NCBI GenBank assembly: GCA_019218415.1
Contig: JAHUUL010000002.1
Location: forward strand, 1 to 64,000
Reading direction: 5' to 3'
Source: Dermabacteraceae bacterium TAE3-ERU27
GTDB taxonomy: Bacteria; Actinomycetota; Actinomycetes; Actinomycetales; Dermabacteraceae
Length of the DNA: 64,000 nt
How positions within the stretch are numbered: the stretch's first letter is position 1; each line of letters begins with the position of its first letter. Of the stretch, positions 36,698 to 45,675 are shown in pieces. The notes under the pieces are model-generated. The model made no database searches. It was given only the letters and a program-made list of their open reading frames with translations, and was not told where the DNA came from. Both the position numbers and the translations under genes were made by a program.

Positions 36698-38827
36698 GTG
36701 AGGATTGAGGCACACGAGGAACTGGCGGGTCTGCTCACCCCCGGCGAATACGCCGCCGTCAGCAAATGCGGGCCGCGCACGGCGGAGCAGTTACTGCGCT
36801 ACGCCCCCAGCCGCTACCTGGTGCCCGGAAACCTTACCCAGATCGCGGGACTGGATGACGGCGACGAAGCCACCGTGAAGGGCCGGGTGGTCGATAGCCG
36901 CACGGTTCGCCTACGCAAACGCCCCGGTATGATGCTCACCGCCACGCTAGGGGACGGCACGGCGGAGATCGATGCCGTCTTTTTTGGGGCTGCTCACCTA
37001 ATCGCCTACTGGGAAAAACAGCTTGGGATCGGGCAGCAGGTGCTACTGCAGGGGACAGTGAAAACCCGCCCCGGGCACGGGCCGCAGCTCACCCATCCGC
37101 AAATCATCCCCGCGGATGACGCCGAAGCGGTGGCGCAGGCGATGCGGCCTGTCCCGGTCTATCCGCTGGTGGACACGGCCAAAAGCAAGCAGAAGCACCT
37201 GCGCGGCGCGATCGGCAAAATAATCTCTGCCGCGGACTCTCTCACCGACACCCTGCCGGAAAGCTTGCGTCGCGCCTACGGCCTGCCGCGCCTGGCCGAG
37301 GCGCTACGGGAAATGCACCAACCGGTAAGTGCGGAAAGCGGAGAGCGTGCGCGGCGCTACCTGGCCTGCGAAGAAGCGTTCCTGCTGCAGCTGGTATTCG
37401 CCCAGCGCCGTTACGCCGATAGCCGCGAAAAGGCGCTGCCCCTGGCCGAAGAGGGCCCCCTGCAGCAGGAATTAACCTCACGCCTGCCCTATTCCCTCAC
37501 CGCCGGGCAGCGGGCAGTGAGCGCACAGATCGCACAGAAGATCTCGCAAAACCATCCCGCAAGCATCCTGTTGCAGGGCGACGTCGGCGCGGGAAAAACC
37601 GTGCTCGCGCTCCTAGCCATGCTGCGGGCGGTAGACAGCGGGGCGCAGGCGGTGCTGCTGGCACCCACCGAAGTGCTAGCCCAGCAGCACGCGGAAACTA
37701 TTCGCGGGCTCCTCGGCGACCTGGCGCGAGCGGGCACCATCCATGCCCCCGCGCACGCCACCCGCGTTCACCTGCTGACGGGGTCGGCCTCGGTGTCGCA
37801 GCGGCGCGAAGCCCTCCTCGCCTGCCTCAGCGGAGAAGCGGGCATCATCGTCGGTACCCACGCCCTGCTCTCCGAGAACGTCACCTTCCACAGGTTAGGG
37901 CTAGTCGTCATAGACGAACAGCACCGCTTCGGGGTAAACCAGCGTGCAACCCTGCGCGAAAGCGCACCCACCGGGTTGCATGCCCACGTGATCGTCATGA
38001 CGGCCACCCCAATCCCGCGCACCGCAGCGCTCGCGATGCTCGGCGACCTAGACGCGCTCACCCTTCACGAAACCCCCGCCGTGCGTGCGGGAGTAACCAG
38101 CCACTACGTTCCCGAAAGCGCCATTACCTGGAACAAGCGCATGTGGCAGAGGGTAGACGAAGAACTCGCGGCGGGGAGACGTGCGTTCGTCGTCTGCCCC
38201 CGCATCAACCAGGAAAACGAGGGCGGGCACAGCGTCACCCAGACCGCGCAAACCCTCGCTGCGCACCCCGATCTACCCCACGCGCGTATCGCCACCCTGC
38301 ACGGGCAGCAGAGCGCGGAACAAAAAACCGCCACCATGCGCGCCTTCGCGAACGGCGAAAGCAACCTGCTCGTCAGCACCACGGTGATTGAAGTCGGGGT
38401 GGACATCCCCGACGCCACCGCCATGGTTATCCTCGACGCCGAGCGGTTCGGGCTCTCGCAGCTTCACCAGCTCCGGGGGAGGGTAGGGCGCTCTCACCTG
38501 CCCGGCATCTGCTTCCTCGTATCCAGCGCGCCGCCCGGTAGCGACAGCGCCGACAGGCTGGCCGCAGTGGCGGCAACCACGGACGGCTTCGCGCTCGCCG
38601 AAATAGACCTGCGCTACCGTCGGCAGGGCGAACTAACCGGGACCAGTCAGGCGGGCACGCGCAGCGAACTAAAATACCTAGACCTGCTAAACGACGCCCA
38701 GCTCATCGTGACAGCCCGCGAACACGCGGAAAAGCTGATCACGAAAGACCCGGAACTAGCGGCGCACCCGGCCACCGCGCGCGCCTTGCGCCGTTTTGCA
38801 GCAGCCGAACAGATCGAAAGAAGCTGA
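36698..38827 (+). CDS. recG: ATP-dependent DNA helicase RecG
   Basis: A 709-residue replication-fork and Holliday-junction helicase. An N-terminal OB-like wedge domain (about 60-160) precedes the helicase core: Walker A LLQGDVGAGKTVLA, DExH box VIDEQHRFG, motif III VMTATPIPRT, and motif VI QLHQLRGRVGRS. GTG 36698 has no ribosome site; CAGACT lies seven bases upstream, so a leaderless start is possible but weak. It is followed by rsmD two bases after its stop. Confidence 0.94.
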   Translation: MRIEAHEELAGLLTPGEYAAVSKCGPRTAEQLLRYAPSRYLVPGNLTQIAGLDDGDEATVKGRVVDSRTVRLRKRPGMMLTATLGDGTAEIDAVFFGAAHLIAYWEKQLGIGQQVLLQGTVKTRPGHGPQLTHPQIIPADDAEAVAQAMRPVPVYPLVDTAKSKQKHLRGAIGKIISAADSLTDTLPESLRRAYGLPRLAEALREMHQPVSAESGERARRYLACEEAFLLQLVFAQRRYADSREKALPLAEEGPLQQELTSRLPYSLTAGQRAVSAQIAQKISQNHPASILLQGDVGAGKTVLALLAMLRAVDSGAQAVLLAPTEVLAQQHAETIRGLLGDLARAGTIHAPAHATRVHLLTGSASVSQRREALLACLSGEAGIIVGTHALLSENVTFHRLGLVVIDEQHRFGVNQRATLRESAPTGLHAHVIVMTATPIPRTAALAMLGDLDALTLHETPAVRAGVTSHYVPESAITWNKRMWQRVDEELAAGRRAFVVCPRINQENEGGHSVTQTAQTLAAHPDLPHARIATLHGQQSAEQKTATMRAFANGESNLLVSTTVIEVGVDIPDATAMVILDAERFGLSQLHQLRGRVGRSHLPGICFLVSSAPPGSDSADRLAAVAATTDGFALAEIDLRYRRQGELTGTSQAGTRSELKYLDLLNDAQLIVTAREHAEKLITKDPELAAHPATARALRRFAAAEQIERS

Positions 38828-38829
38828 AC

Positions 38830-39447
38830 ATGCCCCGCGTAATCGCAGGAGAACTAAAAAGCCGCGTCATTCCCGCGCCCAAAACCAGCGCCACCCGGCC
38901 CACCAGCGACAGGGTGCGCGAAGCGGTATTTTCCCGCCTCGCGGGCTGGGGCGTGCTGGAAGACGCGCGCGTGCTCGACCTCTACGCGGGAAGCGGCGCG
39001 CTCGGGATCGAAGCCCTCTCTCGCGGCGCGCGGCACGCAACCTTCGTCGAATCCCACCCCGCCACCGCCAGGCTGATCGGGAAAACCCTGCGCGATCTGG
39101 GAGTAGCCCACAAAAGCAAGGTGCTCACCGCCAAAGCACAGAGCGCCACCGCACGGCTAGAGGGCGAATACGACCTGCTGCTACTTGACCCGCCCTACCC
39201 GGTAGTGAGCGGCGAGATCAGCGAACTACTCGCGGAACTGGCAAAAAACGCCAGGGTAGCGGCTGACGCCACCATAGTCGTGGAACGCTCGCGCCGCAGC
39301 GACCCCATCGTCTGGCCCGCCCCCTACAGCGAGATCGACGTCAGCCACTACGGAGAAACCAGCATCTACTACGCAAGCACCCCCGAAGCCGACGCTGAGA
39401 CAGACCGGGCTGAAACAGACCGGACTGAGACAGCTCAGACAGAGTAG
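38830..39447 (+). CDS. rsmD: 16S rRNA (guanine(966)-N2)-methyltransferase
   Basis: A 205-residue RsmD-type methyltransferase. The SAM loop is DLYAGSGALGIEALSRGA and the catalytic motif is LLDPPYP. The C-terminal 15 residues are a Glu/Thr/Asp repeat (TDRAETDRTETAQTE) not needed by the fold. It is coupled to recG and followed by coaD, the common bacterial order. Confidence 0.92.
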   Translation: MPRVIAGELKSRVIPAPKTSATRPTSDRVREAVFSRLAGWGVLEDARVLDLYAGSGALGIEALSRGARHATFVESHPATARLIGKTLRDLGVAHKSKVLTAKAQSATARLEGEYDLLLLDPPYPVVSGEISELLAELAKNARVAADATIVVERSRRSDPIVWPAPYSEIDVSHYGETSIYYASTPEADAETDRAETDRTETAQTE

Positions 39448-39486
39448 ACACGCACACAAAACCCGCGCCCGAGAGCAGCCCTCAAG

Positions 39487-39498
39487 TAGGCTTAAACC
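39487..39498 (+). promoter_or_regulatory. Candidate -10 for leaderless coaD transcript
   Basis: TAGGCT (39487-39492), six bases, then ATG 39499. No ribosome site precedes the start. TAGGCT is a common actinobacterial -10. Confidence 0.6.
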
Positions 39499-39984
39499 AT
39501 GAGCACCGCACTAATCGCAGGCTCCTTCGACCCGATCACGCTAGGCCATCTAGACATCATCGAACGCAGCAGCCGCATCTTTACCGGCGTAATAGTCGCG
39601 GTATCCCACAACCCGGCCAAACAGGGCATGTTCACGCTGGAAGAACGCAAACAGATGATCGTCGAATCCCTACGGCTGCGAGGCATCGATAACGTCACCG
39701 TGGAAACCCTGCCCACCGGTCTACTCGCGCAATACGCGCGCAGCGTGGGCGCGGACGCAATCGTAAAAGGGGTGCGCGGCCCCCAGGACCTCGCCTACGA
39801 GGAACCCATGGCCCGCGTAAACCACCAGCTAACGGGAATCGAAACCCTCTTCCTTACGGCAAACCCAAACTACTCCCACATCTCATCTTCCATGGTTAAG
39901 GAGGTGGCGCGGCTCGGCGGAGACGTCGGTGCTATGCTGCCACCTCCCGCGCAGCAAAAACTTTCCTCCAAGGAGCATCAGTGA
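39499..39984 (+). CDS. coaD: Phosphopantetheine adenylyltransferase
   Basis: Fourth step of coenzyme A synthesis. 161 residues, nucleotidyltransferase fold. The (T/H)xGH motif appears in AGSFDPITLGHLDIIERS, and the ISSS motif in SHISSSMVKEVARLGGDV. Length is standard. Its stop overlaps the start of the DUF177 gene (GTGA). Confidence 0.95.
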   Translation: MSTALIAGSFDPITLGHLDIIERSSRIFTGVIVAVSHNPAKQGMFTLEERKQMIVESLRLRGIDNVTVETLPTGLLAQYARSVGADAIVKGVRGPQDLAYEEPMARVNHQLTGIETLFLTANPNYSHISSSMVKEVARLGGDVGAMLPPPAQQKLSSKEHQ

Positions 39985-40526
39985 ACCGCACCGGCAAAAC
40001 CGCCTCACCCTTCGTCATCGAGGCCATCGACCTAGTCGGTAGGCCAGGCTCCCAGCGCACGGTAGAACTCGAATTCCCGGCCCCCGCCGGACTCAGCTCC
40101 GACGTCATGGGCCTGCCCGAAGGCGAAAACGTCACCCTGGAAGTCTCCCTCGAATCGGTCAGCGAAGGCATCTACGCCACCGGACACATCAGCGGCACCG
40201 CGGTCGGCGAATGCTCGCGCTGCCTAGACCCGGTAGCTAAGCCCGTACGCATCCGCTTCGACGAGCTTTACACCTACCCCGCCAAGAAACCCAGCGAAGA
40301 CGAAGACGTAGTCCTGCTGGAGGACGACGAGGTAAACCTGGAGCCGCTGGTGCGCGACGTAGTGGCCCTAGCCATGCCCTACCAGCCCCTGTGCAGTAGC
40401 GACTGCGCGGGCCTATGCGGCCAGTGCGGTATTCGCATGGACGAAGACCCGGACCACGAGCACGAAGTAATCGACGACCGCTTCGCCGCCCTCAAAGGAC
40501 TCTTCAAAGATGACCAGGAAGCGTAA
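39981..40526 (+). CDS. DUF177/YceD-family protein
   Basis: A 181-residue YceD-family protein, implicated in 23S rRNA accumulation in other organisms. Cys pairs lie in GECSRCLDP and in CSSDCAGLCGQCG, possibly binding metal. In most bacteria rpmF (L32) follows directly; here it is missing and rnc starts 17 bases before this gene's stop. GTG 39981 overlaps the coaD stop. Confidence 0.88.
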   Translation: MNRTGKTASPFVIEAIDLVGRPGSQRTVELEFPAPAGLSSDVMGLPEGENVTLEVSLESVSEGIYATGHISGTAVGECSRCLDPVAKPVRIRFDELYTYPAKKPSEDEDVVLLEDDEVNLEPLVRDVVALAMPYQPLCSSDCAGLCGQCGIRMDEDPDHEHEVIDDRFAALKGLFKDDQEA

Positions 40527-41235
40527 CCTCGCGGAATACGAGGCCAAAGACCCGGCCGCGCTCGCCGAAACGCTGGGCCTCGAGATCCCGACGCAGCTGC
40601 TGGCGCTGGCGCTGACTCACCGCTCCTGGGCGTTTGAAAACGGCGGGGGAGAAAACAACGAGCGCCTTGAATTTCTGGGCGATGCCGTTTTGGGACTGGC
40701 CTCTGCCGAACTGCTTTACGAGCGCCACCCCGACCTGCCGGAAGGCCAGCTGGCGCGTCGGCGCGCCGCGGTGGTCAATATGCACGCGCTCGCGGGTATC
40801 GCCCGTGAAATCGGGCTCGGGCCGTACATCAGGCTCGGCAAGGGTGCCTTCCTGGAGGGCGGCCGCAAGAAGGAAAGCATTCTGGCGGACACCACGGAAG
40901 CCATCATCGGCGCTGTTTACCTGGGGCTCGGGCGCGACGCTGCGCGCGACTTCGTGCGTTCCCTGATCACGCCCCTGCTAGCTGACGACCGTGCGCTCAC
41001 GGCAGCCTTCGACAACAAAACCAGACTGCAGGAAATCTCTGCGGCATCGGGCCGGGAGCTTCGCTACGAGGTCGAATCTGACGGACCGGATCACGCGCGC
41101 GTGTTCACCTCAAAGGTATTCCTCGGCGGCGAGCTCTGCGGCACCGGCACGGGAGGCTCCAAGAAGGCCGCCCAGCAGGCCGCCGCAGCGGACGCCGTGG
41201 CATCGCTACTGCAAGAGGCGGGTGCCGATGCCTGA
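40510..41235 (+). CDS. rnc: Ribonuclease III
   Basis: Double-stranded-RNA endonuclease for rRNA and mRNA processing. 241 residues. The catalytic signature is NERLEFLGDAVLGLASAELL, with the second acidic cluster in DTTEAIIGAVYLGLG; a double-stranded RNA binding domain follows (about 165-235; GGSKKAAQQAAAADAV). ATG 40510 is inside the end of the DUF177 gene. mutM overlaps by eight bases. Confidence 0.95.
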   Translation: MTRKRNLAEYEAKDPAALAETLGLEIPTQLLALALTHRSWAFENGGGENNERLEFLGDAVLGLASAELLYERHPDLPEGQLARRRAAVVNMHALAGIAREIGLGPYIRLGKGAFLEGGRKKESILADTTEAIIGAVYLGLGRDAARDFVRSLITPLLADDRALTAAFDNKTRLQEISAASGRELRYEVESDGPDHARVFTSKVFLGGELCGTGTGGSKKAAQQAAAADAVASLLQEAGADA

Positions 41236-42148
41236 GCTTCCCGAAGTTGAGGTTGTGCGCCGGGGCTTGGTGCCCCACACCGTGGGCCGCACCATCACCG
41301 ACGTCAGCATCGTCGATCCGCGCTCCCTGAAACGGGAGGCGCGCAGCCCGGAGGGATTCGCCGATGCGCTGCGCGGCAACCTGATCTCGGCCGTTGCGCG
41401 GCGCGGTAAGTTCCTCTGGTTTGAGCTGGAGGCAGGTGCGCTGGTAACCCACCTGGGCATGAGCGGTCAGATGCGGGTAAGGCATGCGGATAAGGTCGGC
41501 GCCGCGCAGGCCCGCGCGGAACACCAGGGGCCGGCCCCGGATCCGCTGCGCCACCGCCGCATCACGCTGACGCTGGACGACGGCACGCAGATCGATTTCA
41601 TAGATCAGCGCCTCTTCGGCGGCATGCACCTGGATAGTTTCGTGGATACAACGGACGGGCACGCGGGAGGCTGCGGCAGCGATACGCCGCAAATCCCGGC
41701 CTGCGTCACCCACATCGCTCGCGACGTCCTCGATCCACACATGCGCCGGGCAGATGTAGTTGCAGCGATGCGTCGGCGGCGCACGCCGATTAAGGGGGTG
41801 CTGCTGAACCAGGAAGTGCTCAGCGGAATCGGCAATATTTATGCCGACGAAACCCTCTGGCAGGCGCGGGTGCACCCGCTAACTTCCGCGCAGGACGTTT
41901 CCGCGGTAAAGGCGGGCCAGCTGGTGGACGGAGCAAAGGAAGTGATGCTGCGGGCGCTGGACGCGGGCGGCACCAGCTTCGATGCCCTCTACGTGAACGT
42001 GGATGGGCGCTCGGGATACTTCGCACAGTCGCTGGCCGCCTACGGCAGGGGCGGAAAGCCCTGCCGGCGCTGTGGTAAACCGCTACATATCACGAAGTGG
42101 CAGGGACGTTCTTGCTATCATTGCAAACAGTGCCAGCGGGCTGCGTGA
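41228..42148 (+). CDS. mutM: Formamidopyrimidine-DNA glycosylase
   Basis: Base-excision repair of oxidised purines. 306 residues from ATG 41228, which puts catalytic Pro and Glu at the N-terminus (PELPEVEVVRRGL). ARRGKFLWF holds the conserved Lys; KGVLLNQEVLSGIGNIYADE is the H2TH region; the C-terminal zinc finger is CRRC..CYHCKQC. A much longer in-frame reading from 40991 runs through rnc and is not used. An insertion around residues 85-105 (AQARAEHQGPAPDP) is longer than in E. coli, as is common in actinobacteria. Confidence 0.94.
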   Translation: MPELPEVEVVRRGLVPHTVGRTITDVSIVDPRSLKREARSPEGFADALRGNLISAVARRGKFLWFELEAGALVTHLGMSGQMRVRHADKVGAAQARAEHQGPAPDPLRHRRITLTLDDGTQIDFIDQRLFGGMHLDSFVDTTDGHAGGCGSDTPQIPACVTHIARDVLDPHMRRADVVAAMRRRRTPIKGVLLNQEVLSGIGNIYADETLWQARVHPLTSAQDVSAVKAGQLVDGAKEVMLRALDAGGTSFDALYVNVDGRSGYFAQSLAAYGRGGKPCRRCGKPLHITKWQGRSCYHCKQCQRAA

Positions 42149-42179
42149 ACACGGTTAGAAATAGGAAATGAGCAGGTAG

Positions 42180-42806
42180 ATGAGCGAAACGCACAGGGTT
42201 ATGGTGGTCGACGACCACGAGGTCGTCCGACGCGGAATTATCGATGTTATCGATAGCGCAGGCGATCTTTCCGTGGCTGCCGAGGCCAGCACGGTCAAGG
42301 AGGCGCTGCGTCGCCTGCCTGCCGTGCGACCCGAAGTGCTGTTGGTTGATCTGCAGCTCCCGGACGGCACCGGTCTGGACGTCATGCGGGCGGCTAAGGA
42401 ACTGAACCCGGAGCAGGTAATGATCGTGCTCACCTCCTTCGACGATCAGGAAGCTGTCAAAGCCTCCCAGGAACTGGGGGCGCGCGGATTCCTGCTCAAG
42501 TCCGTGCGCAGCAGTGAGATCGTAGTGGCTATTCGGGAGATCCTGGCAGGTTCCGACGCCTGGAAGGGCGTGGCCGTGGAAGAGGAAGATTCCTTCTCCA
42601 GCTTCGGCCTGACCGAGGTAGAGGTACGCATCGTGGAGCTAATCGGGGAGGGCCACTCGAACCGGGAGATCGCCGGTTCCATGGGCATCGCCGAAAAGAC
42701 CGTTAAGAACCGCCTCACCCAGATCCTTGCGAAGATGGGGCTGAAGCGCCGCACCCAGATCGCGGCCTGGGCCGCGAGCAGGCACACCAACGGCTGGTCG
42801 CAGTAG
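42180..42806 (+). CDS. NarL/LuxR-family response regulator, DosR-like
   Basis: A 208-residue regulator with a receiver domain (phospho-Asp in LLVDLQLPDG, Lys in FLLKSVRSS) and a C-terminal LuxR-type HTH. The helix region EKTVKNRLTQILAKMGLKRR, then TQIAAWA, is close to mycobacterial DosR/DevR as I recall it. The probable partner kinase is encoded convergently at 42877. It lies downstream of mutM with a 31-base gap. Targets are unknown; the adjacent cyd cluster is a reasonable candidate. Confidence 0.87.
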   Translation: MSETHRVMVVDDHEVVRRGIIDVIDSAGDLSVAAEASTVKEALRRLPAVRPEVLLVDLQLPDGTGLDVMRAAKELNPEQVMIVLTSFDDQEAVKASQELGARGFLLKSVRSSEIVVAIREILAGSDAWKGVAVEEEDSFSSFGLTEVEVRIVELIGEGHSNREIAGSMGIAEKTVKNRLTQILAKMGLKRRTQIAAWAASRHTNGWSQ

Positions 42807-42819
42807 CGCGGGAGAAACA

Positions 42820-42866
42820 AAAGAGGGCGCCCCGCAGCGGTTTATACCGCGCGGGGTGCCCTCTTT
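42820..42866. terminator. Bidirectional terminator between regulator and kinase genes
   Basis: AAAGAGGGCGCCCCGC pairs with GCGGGGTGCCCTCTTT (one G-U) around a 15-base spacer; flanked by A-rich and T-containing sequence. It serves the convergent genes. Confidence 0.8.
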
Positions 42867-42876
42867 GTCTGCGGCT

Positions 42877-43956
42877 CTATTTGGCGGGGAGGGTGGCGCG
42901 CCAGGAAACCATGGTTCCCTGATCCAGGGGCAGCACGTCCACCCAGCCGTTGTGCCTGCGCGCGCGCGAACGCATGTTGGAAAGCCCGGAGGAGCGGGTA
43001 ACCGTTGGGTCTATGCCGCGACCGTTGTCGGAAACGTTGACGCGCACCACGCGATCCACGCCCTCGGAAAAGATGGATACGGTTACCGCCACGGCGGAGG
43101 CGTGCGCGTGGCGCGCGGCGTTAGCCAGGCATTCGCGCACCACAGCCACGACGTCCTGAGCCAGGTCGTCATCTACTTCCCGGTCGAGTGCCCCGGCATC
43201 TATCTGCATGCTCGGGGAGAAACCGAGCCCGGAAATGGCGAGTGCCCCCTCGTGATGCAGGCGCTGCGAGAGCGTGGCGGAAGGTGTGTCCCGGCGCAGC
43301 GACTGCACGATCTGCCTGATCTGCGTAACGGTCTGATCCACCCCGGCCAGGGACTCCGTCACCTGCCGCACCAGCGCCTCGCCTCCGCTGAGGGCATGCG
43401 CTTCCTGCCTGATCCTGTCTAGCTGCATGCCGACGGCGAAGAGTTCCTGAATCGCCATGTCGTGCAGGTCCCGCGCGATTCGGTGGCGTTCCTCGGTGAG
43501 GTCCGAGCTGTCCCGCATGACTTGCATGTCGGCCATGCCGAGGCAGAACCCCGTCAGGGAAGCGAGGGACTGTGCGTAGACGTGCCTATCCTGCTTAGCT
43601 TCGCGGTAGGCGAGCACGAGGATGCCCGCGACTTCCGCCGCGCCGGGAATCGGGAAAGCGAGGGTCTTATGCCAGTTGCCGGGGAGGTCCACGCTGCAGT
43701 TACGCACGGCGTCCAGGTCCTGTGCGCTGAGCGCACGGGCGGCAGGGCAGGAAGAGGACAGGGTGTAGCCGATCAGAGATTCCTCTCCGTGGCAGAACTC
43801 CACCACCCAGCTGCCGTCGATACCGGGAAGTATTAGCGCGGCAGTGTCGGCCTCGGTCAGCTCCGTGCTGCGTTCAACTATTAGCTGCAGTACCTCTTCG
43901 TTATCGCCACCGCTCAAGATGGCTACGGCGATGTCGTACGTGCAAGCAAGGGCCAC
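42877..43956 (-). CDS. GAF-domain sensor histidine kinase (DosS/NarX group)
   Basis: A 359-residue soluble kinase: an N-terminal GAF-like domain (about 10-145), HisKA_3 with the phospho-His in RIARDLHDMAIQELFAVG, and an HATPase domain (ANAARHAHASAVAV, NVSDNGRGI). It resembles the DosS type but has a single GAF domain, so the heme GAF of DosS may be absent; several Cys in the GAF region (EFCHGE, SSSCPAAR) could sense redox, which is speculative. GTG 43956 directly abuts the cydC stop with GAGGAG upstream, making it the last gene of the cyd operon. Confidence 0.85.
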   Translation of the reverse strand: MALACTYDIAVAILSGGDNEEVLQLIVERSTELTEADTAALILPGIDGSWVVEFCHGEESLIGYTLSSSCPAARALSAQDLDAVRNCSVDLPGNWHKTLAFPIPGAAEVAGILVLAYREAKQDRHVYAQSLASLTGFCLGMADMQVMRDSSDLTEERHRIARDLHDMAIQELFAVGMQLDRIRQEAHALSGGEALVRQVTESLAGVDQTVTQIRQIVQSLRRDTPSATLSQRLHHEGALAISGLGFSPSMQIDAGALDREVDDDLAQDVVAVVRECLANAARHAHASAVAVTVSIFSEGVDRVVRVNVSDNGRGIDPTVTRSSGLSNMRSRARRHNGWVDVLPLDQGTMVSWRATLPAK

Positions 43957-45675
43957 TTAGCTCTCCTCGAAAAGATGCGCGCAGTCGGGGTGCGCCGCTA
44001 TATCGGCGTAGGTTCCGCGTATGAGGATACCGTCTTTCCCCAGCGCGATGATGTCTTGCGCGGTCTGTAGCGCAGAGACTCTATGCGTCACAACGACCAC
44101 CGCGCTTTGCGGCGAGAAAAGGCCGTTTTCCCGCGCGAGCAGGGCGTGCAGGACCGCATCCCCCTGCTGCATGTCCATGTGCTCCGTGGGTTCGTCCAGC
44201 AGGGTCACGGGGGCGTCGCGCAAAAGCGCGCGGGCCAGCAGAAGGCGGCGACGCTCTCCGCCGGAAAGCGATAACGCGCCAGCGGCGAGCTGGGTATCAA
44301 GACCGTCGGAAAGGTTGTCGAACCAATCCCCAAGACCGGCCTTGGCGAGGGCGCTGACCAGCTCTTCGTCGGTCAGCCCGTGCTTGACCACGCGCAGATT
44401 CTCGCGCAGCGTCGTTGAGAAAATATGTGCGTCCTCCGCGTAGCAGACCGCGATCGCGCTCGCGTCGGCGGTGCCGATCTCGGTGCTGTCTACTCCTCCC
44501 AGCGTGACGCTCCCGCCAAGGGGACGTACCAAACCTGCCAGGGTGAGCAGCAGGGTGGTTTTGCCGATTCCGGAATCTCCCACCACCGCGATGCGGGATC
44601 CGGGTGTAACCCGTAGGTCTATCCCCGTGCTGAGCGGCTTGGCCTTGCTATAACCGGTCGTGAGGGAGGATGCGACTATGTCCGTGCCGACGGTTTCCAC
44701 CCGGCCGGGGGCGGTTTCCTCGTTCCCGGTGAAGGGGGCCAGCCTCTGCGCGGCGGCCCTGCTGCGGGCAAGTTGGCTGGCCGCGCCCGCGAGCGCGCCG
44801 TGCGCCTCGAAAGCGGAAAGCGGGGCGAGCAGGAGAATACCGATGACGCCCGCGCTGGCACCCGCGTGCCAGATCGGGAAGATAGCGCACAGCGAGCCAA
44901 GGACGGCGAGCGTAACCGCGAACGGGGTGGCCGCCTGCGCTACGGCGGAGGGCCAGGCGGCCCTATCGAGGGAGGCGTCAAAGCTCTCCTGCGCGGCAGC
45001 GAGCTGATCGCACTGCTGGGCAAGGCGTCCCTGCACGCGCAGCGCAGCCGCGTCGTCCAGCACCGTCAGGGTCTGGGCAACCACTTCGCCGCGTGATTCG
45101 AGCGAAGCCGCCTCGTGTACCTGCGCGGAACGATAGGAGGCGTAGGGGCCGACCACGGCGCTCAATACCAGCGCTAGCAGCAGGCTGACTCCGCCAAAGA
45201 GGGAAAACGGCAGGATGGAGACGGTTACCAGCACCGCCATCACTGCGGCTACCAGCGCGGGAACGACCGCCTTGATGATGTGATCGCCGAGCTCGTCCAC
45301 GTCGTTACCGAGGCGGGCGAGCAGATCGCCGCGCCGCAGCCTAAAGAGCGTGTCATCGTCGCGGTCTGCTAGCAGCGAGTACAGCCCGGTACGCAGTTCC
45401 ACCACGCCACGCAGTGCGGTGGAGTGCGTGAGCAGCCTGTCCACGTAACGGAACACGCCACGGGAAATACCGAGGGCGCGCACCGAAACCACCGCCACGG
45501 TGAGCGTTAGCACGGGAGGTTGCGTCCAGGAGGTAGTGATCAGCCACGCGGAAACCACGGCCAGGGTGTAACCGGCCAGGAAAGTCGCGGTGGCGGCGGC
45601 TACAGCTGCGACCAGGGAGGACCTGCGAATCTGGAGCAGGCCTACCGCGCGCCGCAGGGAATCTTGCTGCTTCAC
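43957..45675 (-). CDS. cydC: Thiol reductant ABC exporter subunit CydC
   Basis: A 572-residue half-ABC transporter: six-helix membrane domain (about 20-300) and ATPase domain with Walker A GDSGIGKTTLL, signature LSGGERRRLLLARALL and Walker B VTLLDEPTEHMD. With CydD it exports cysteine/glutathione-type thiols or heme-related compounds required to assemble cytochrome bd. It overlaps cydD by four bases. Confidence 0.92.
   Translation of the reverse strand: MKQQDSLRRAVGLLQIRRSSLVAAVAAATATFLAGYTLAVVSAWLITTSWTQPPVLTLTVAVVSVRALGISRGVFRYVDRLLTHSTALRGVVELRTGLYSLLADRDDDTLFRLRRGDLLARLGNDVDELGDHIIKAVVPALVAAVMAVLVTVSILPFSLFGGVSLLLALVLSAVVGPYASYRSAQVHEAASLESRGEVVAQTLTVLDDAAALRVQGRLAQQCDQLAAAQESFDASLDRAAWPSAVAQAATPFAVTLAVLGSLCAIFPIWHAGASAGVIGILLLAPLSAFEAHGALAGAASQLARSRAAAQRLAPFTGNEETAPGRVETVGTDIVASSLTTGYSKAKPLSTGIDLRVTPGSRIAVVGDSGIGKTTLLLTLAGLVRPLGGSVTLGGVDSTEIGTADASAIAVCYAEDAHIFSTTLRENLRVVKHGLTDEELVSALAKAGLGDWFDNLSDGLDTQLAAGALSLSGGERRRLLLARALLRDAPVTLLDEPTEHMDMQQGDAVLHALLARENGLFSPQSAVVVVTHRVSALQTAQDIIALGKDGILIRGTYADIAAHPDCAHLFEES

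Noticed and set aside
36685-36700. Leaderless promoter for recG
   Set aside because: CAGACT seven bases before GTG lacks the first T of TAnnnT; too weak to list with the others.
40991-41227. N-terminal extension of mutM
   Set aside because: The in-frame upstream region lies inside rnc; the catalytic Pro must follow the initiator Met, fixing the start at 41228.
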